This document shows positions 60,196-64,000 of a stretch of DNA of 64,000 bases, one piece after another; positions within the stretch are counted from its first letter, which is position 1, and each line of letters begins with the position of its first letter. A program made the position numbers and the translations under genes. The notes beneath the pieces are model-generated. The model searched no databases. It had not been told where the DNA came from and was given only the letters and a program-made list of their open reading frames with translations. Source of the DNA: Nectonema munidae (taxonomy: Eukaryota; Nematomorpha; Nectonematoida; Nectonematidae); assembly GCA_030549495.1 (NCBI GenBank), contig JAUIRK010000101.1, positions 868,001 through 932,000 of the forward strand, read 5' to 3'.

Positions 60196-60700
60196 GATAA
60201 ATAAAATGTGTTAATCACTAAAATGATCAAAACAATACATAAAAATAAAATTTTGATTGATGGCAAGAAATGTGTAATGTAAACTATCGACTTTTATATG
60301 CTTAAAAAGTGATTAAATAAAAAAAATCAAAATTCTTAAAACTGATAAAATTTTGCTTTCAAACACAAAATTTTTTTTTACTTTATTGACCTTCAAATTT
60401 TTTATTTTTTAATAATTTTTTGTCTTAAAATACTTTTATCAAACCTTTTTAGTTACAGAAAAAAAATGACTTTTGTCTCCTTACAACAATCGCAAAAAAA
60501 AAGATGCTAGCTTAGTTATAGGAACGCTGTTTTAATTATGCGTGATGTGGTGATGAAAAAAGTTGAAAGGTTTTGCATTGGTGATGATGGCGAAAGTTAA
60601 TGGGGTCGAATACAGTAGAAAGAAGTAGTCGCATACAAAGAGAGAAAGCAATTGTAAATGTGTGTGTGTGTAATTGATAATGTCTTCTTGACATTGTAGC
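60196..60700. other. AT-rich spacer after the array
   Basis: No gene is seen. It contains A/T homopolymers and, at about 60660-60671, a short TG run. Confidence 0.4.
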
Positions 60701-61640
60701 TTTCGTGACATTCGCCGCTAACCAAAACCTCTATATGCAAAAACACATTTTTTGCAAAACAATCAATTTTACACCTTCGTTCTACCTCTTCATCAACCTC
60801 CCTACGTATCTTCACAGACGCCTCAAAGAAATCCATAAGTGCCATCGCTCTCGATTAAATCCTTTACTTTCAATCTCCGAATGCGAGATCTTCAGCCTTT
60901 TACACGCCTGCACTACGATCACTAACAACATTAACTAACTCCTCCCCACTTTACTGCCATCCATTTCTATACCGATGCACAAAACATAATACACGATCTC
61001 ACTTTATCACACAACATCCCCTTTCCCTCCTTTCAACTCGCCTCCTCCCATATCAATCTTACAAAACATTTCCACATACACCTATGCTGGTGCCCTGCTC
61101 ACCTAAACATACCAGAAAACTCCCTCGTAGACTACTTAACCTCAAACTTACACCTAACCTTCCACATCCCTCTACCTCTCAAAACCTTTCTAACGCACAT
61201 TCATTTATCCTCTCTAGAAGAATGGTAGATGTTCATATCTTCATCTCAAAATGCACTAATCTCCTCTTTACCACACATCAGCACAATACACAGAACTTTC
61301 AAAAACAAAAAATTTACACCACCGCGTTCAACCATTTGTTGGCTATCAGGCCACTGCCCATGCAAAGCATATCTCTTCCGAATTAAAGTTAGCGAAAATC
61401 CACTGTCGTTTTGGACGCGACACAATAGAAACGCCATACCATCTCATCTTCACATGTCAAATCTTCGCTTATCATCGCCAAGATCTTCTAATTCGCTGCC
61501 TTTCTTTACTTATTAGATCTCCAACAGCACTCTCAGATCTTCTGTTACACCCAACATTACTAAAATCCCTCGCAACCCTCATTGAGACAATTGAAACAAC
61601 TCTCACCACCGTTGATAACCCTATGACAAACTAATCTGCC
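60701..61640 (+). pseudogene. LINE ORF2 C-terminal relic (RNase H and CCHC-like end)
   Basis: CA/CT-rich plus-strand DNA of the same style as the LINE parts in the array. Pieces read FTPSFYLFINLPTYLHRRLK, then a NIPENSLVDYLTSN-like region, and ICWLSGHCPCKAYLFRIKVS with a following HLHMSNLRL / HLIFTCP-type end. The SGHC...L.RI...C...H..F.CP arrangement is the usual tail of R1/Jockey-type LINE ORF2 after the RNase H domain. Frames change at least twice. It may be the 3' remainder of the LINE whose 5' part is in the tandem block. Confidence 0.6.
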
Positions 61641-61704
61641 TTTCCTTTCTATTTTTAGAATAACATCTGTAACTCCTCCCTATCAATCACTACCTACCTA
61701 TTAA

Positions 61705-62260
61705 TTTTTTGTTCTAATCTTTGAAAATGGCCATTATTCCCAAATTGCGCAGATTCTCGAATTGCGCGTAACAGTATCACTTTTTTCAACGATTAGAAAA
61801 TTACACATGTTAATAAAACTTATCTTTTTAGAAATTTCATTTTTCTTAAGCATTAGAATACTTTATTAAAAATCATATAATTGAAAGCGAACGAAATTTT
61901 TTTGAGGTCGTTTGTTAAAAACAGACGAATGGAGCAAATAAAATGATGAAAAAACAATAAAAATTTGTTTTATAAACATCTGTACTTGATAGAAAGTTAA
62001 GGTTTGCCAAATTTTGAGTTAGACTTTGTAAACTGAAAAAAATAATCACTGAATCTATTGAAATCATTAATTGTATTAATTCTAATAAATGAATAGCAAA
62101 GATTCAAGGATTACTTTCGAAAGTCATAAACATAGAGGATGTGATTTTTAAAGCTTTTTGAATAAGCTTTCCATTTTTATTTGATAAATTTTAAATAAAA
62201 AAACCTTATTTCATCTGCTTATCGCCTGTCTTCAATGCCAATTTGAATTTGTTTTGTGCC
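61705..62260 (+). mobile_element. Tc1/IS630-type relic, right copy, internally deleted
   Basis: 61712-61776 is the reverse complement of about 31268-31340 (shared core gcgcagattctcgaattgcg), and about 62030-62260 is the reverse complement of about 29455-29700 (shared AATCCTTGAATCTTTGCTAT). It therefore has both outer parts of the left Tc1 relic in the opposite orientation, but lacks most of the transposase. It was probably a deletion derivative. Confidence 0.65.
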
Positions 62261-64000
62261 AATTTGAAGTTGAAAAGGTATATATGGAGAATCATTAGGG
62301 AGTTACTATATAGATAAATATATTAAGAAAAATGAAATGTTAAAAAGAAATAAATTTAAGTATCACTTAATTAAGTGACAGGAATATTAAAAATATTTAG
62401 CTAGTTCTGAATTTTTTTAAAGCAGAGGCGCATATCCTTATCAATAAGGTTTCAGACTTAAATGATTTAATCGCCTTGAGGAGGCGATCGCGACTAATCT
62501 CATTCCAAGAGGGCGAAATGCCTTTTGTGCAATAATAATTTGAGCCTGAAACAGAGTTCTTAATTCTTATTTTCATTTTTCCTTCACTGCCGTAGCATTA
62601 ACGACTTGATCTTCATAACAAGAACTTCATCTTTATAATAAATATTAATATTTGAGGAATTATCTTATAAAACTTCAACAAAAAAATCAATACACTGATC
62701 AAAAATTTTAAAGTTAAAATCATTAAAAAATTTCTCCCCAAACCCAATAAACTATGTGCGCCAGTGCTTTAAAGAAAATATGTTCCTTTTTTGAGAAAAT
62801 TTTTCCCATCTATTTAGAAAAAGTATCTAAAATGTGATAAAGAAATAGTTAAAGCAGGACGCGTATATTTTCTTAAGCTCAGCATTAATTGAATATTTTG
62901 ATTTCTAGGTACGTTATTAGAGCAGGATGAAGATTTTGGAAGGCTTTGAGCAAAAAATCATTATGTTTAAAAATAAATTACTCTAAAATCTTATTGAAAA
63001 GTTAGTAAACTCCCCAAGAATCGACCTTTAATAAGTCGAACTTCACCAAAACTCCAAAAATGCCGTTTTGTAAGGCTAGATTTCACGTCTAAGTCGATTT
63101 TTCTTTAACTTGAAGTTATTTTGATTCTCAATCACCTTAAGTAAGTATGTGTTATATTTAATCTTAGAGTCGAATTTTAAAATATTTCCCAGAAAGTGAG
63201 AAACACTAATATATTTGATAAGCATCTGTTGAATAAATATTGAAAAAATAACAGAGAAAATTATGATTATGCGTACGCTCCAAAACTACGCAATATAACA
63301 TTTTTCAGGCTCTTTTTTGATTGGTTAAATACATTATTTATGAGTGCAAGCTTTATTTTAATGCATGGAAATACAGGGTAATTTATAATCTTTATCCCTT
63401 ATATATTTCTTTTATTTTCGTTTTACAGAAATTCATTTTATTCAAATGATTCTTCTGTACTAGTAAGTCATTTGTTTTTAAATATATATTGATAGATTTA
63501 TTTATTTTATGTAGTTTAATTTTTGAAAATTAAACTACATTTTTAGACAAAATAAAGCTTTTCTTTTAGAACATTTTCAAGAAAAAACTAAACTAAAGTA
63601 AATAAGTAATGGAAGATTTTTAAAAAAATATATATATAACCATTTTTTACTTTTATGTTCCTTAGGTTGGCTTTGTATTGTTTTCTTTGAAATAAAGTAT
63701 TTTTATGTTTTATGGAAAAATTAGCAGGCGAAGTTTACTGCAATATTTTGAAAGAAAAACATATTTAAAAATAAAAAAATATCAAAAATGGCGTCTACAA
63801 AATTGACTTACCTATGATATTCAATTAGAGAAAGCATAGGGTTGAGAAATTTTTTTTACTTTATAGTCTCTATATGCTCTCAACTGAAAGAGGCTTAATC
63901 CAGACATGTACGCAATGCAAGGATATATTTCAATATCTCTTATATATACCTTTTCTAACAATGGTTTAATTGGAAACTTGAAATTATTGACTTTATGGAA
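62261..64000. other. AT-rich DNA, no gene seen
   Basis: No exon, transposon end or RNA gene was recognised. A short perfect fold-back, tgtagtttaatttttgaaaa / ttaaactaca, lies at about 63511-63540. Confidence 0.4.

Noticed and set aside
31268-61776. A single giant (about 30 kb) element with terminal inverted repeats enclosing the array
   Set aside because: The matching inverted ends are parts of two separate Tc1-type relics, since further homologous stretches lie outside them (29455-29700 and 62030-62260) and the left one contains transposase sequence.
1-64000. CRISPR arrays, bacterial operons, rRNA genes
   Set aside because: No short regularly spaced repeats, Shine-Dalgarno-led gene runs or rRNA-like sequence; the organisation is eukaryotic.

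Overview
The window is AT-rich eukaryotic DNA from an invertebrate. Short protein-coding exons lie in long introns, with canonical GT/AG edges and AATAAA signals, and most of the recognisable protein sequence belongs to transposable elements. The mix of families (piggyBac, several hAT lineages, Tc1/IS630, MULE, R1/Jockey-like LINE, Ty3-like and other retroelement fossils, and a KRBA2/Ginger-like integrase) together with very low GC would fit an arthropod such as a parasitic copepod. That identification is inference; nothing in the sequence proves the species.

Host genes are sparse. The last exon of the splicing-factor gene ESS2 (DGCR14) lies at 1936-2423 on the plus strand. Two consecutive 3' exons of an SLC35F1/F2-type solute carrier are at 29063-29228 and 23592-24097 on the minus strand, with matching splice phase across an intron of about 5 kb. 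Several exon-like stretches on the minus strand could not be assigned to a family: 3745-3857; 11519-11650, 9802-9981 and 8314-8460, which may be one gene; 17066-17255, faintly dynein-heavy-chain-like; and a ten-codon first exon at 20970-20999.

From 1 to 31 kb the main content is separate DNA transposons, several with both ends and target-site duplications visible: a hAT MITE (208-622), a ZBED5/SCAND3-type hAT (5626-7844), a piggyBac with an almost whole transposase (12525-14924), a second, more decayed ZBED-type hAT inside the SLC35F intron (24471-27050), and a Tc1/IS630 relic (about 29455-31340) that carries a nested hAT MITE and a 189-bp repeat. A truncated Ty3-like gag fossil is at about 17547-18010.

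From about 32.0 to 60.2 kb there are three head-to-tail, nearly identical copies of a composite block of about 9.2-9.5 kb. Each holds, in order, an integrase fossil, a CGGBP1-like hAT transposase relic, a Ulp1/C48 protease relic, the 5' part of a LINE, a gag/integrase LTR fossil, and a MULE transposase relic. The hAT and LINE parts carry the same damage in all three copies, so the block was amplified after its elements had died. The two copy-copy junctions differ. The A/B junction carries a 355-bp block that recurs almost unchanged, inverted, at 10749-11103. The array is bracketed by two oppositely oriented relics of the same Tc1-like family (about 29.5-31.3 and 61.7-62.3 kb). The C-terminal end of a LINE lies between the array and the right-hand relic. 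The last 1.7 kb shows no gene.
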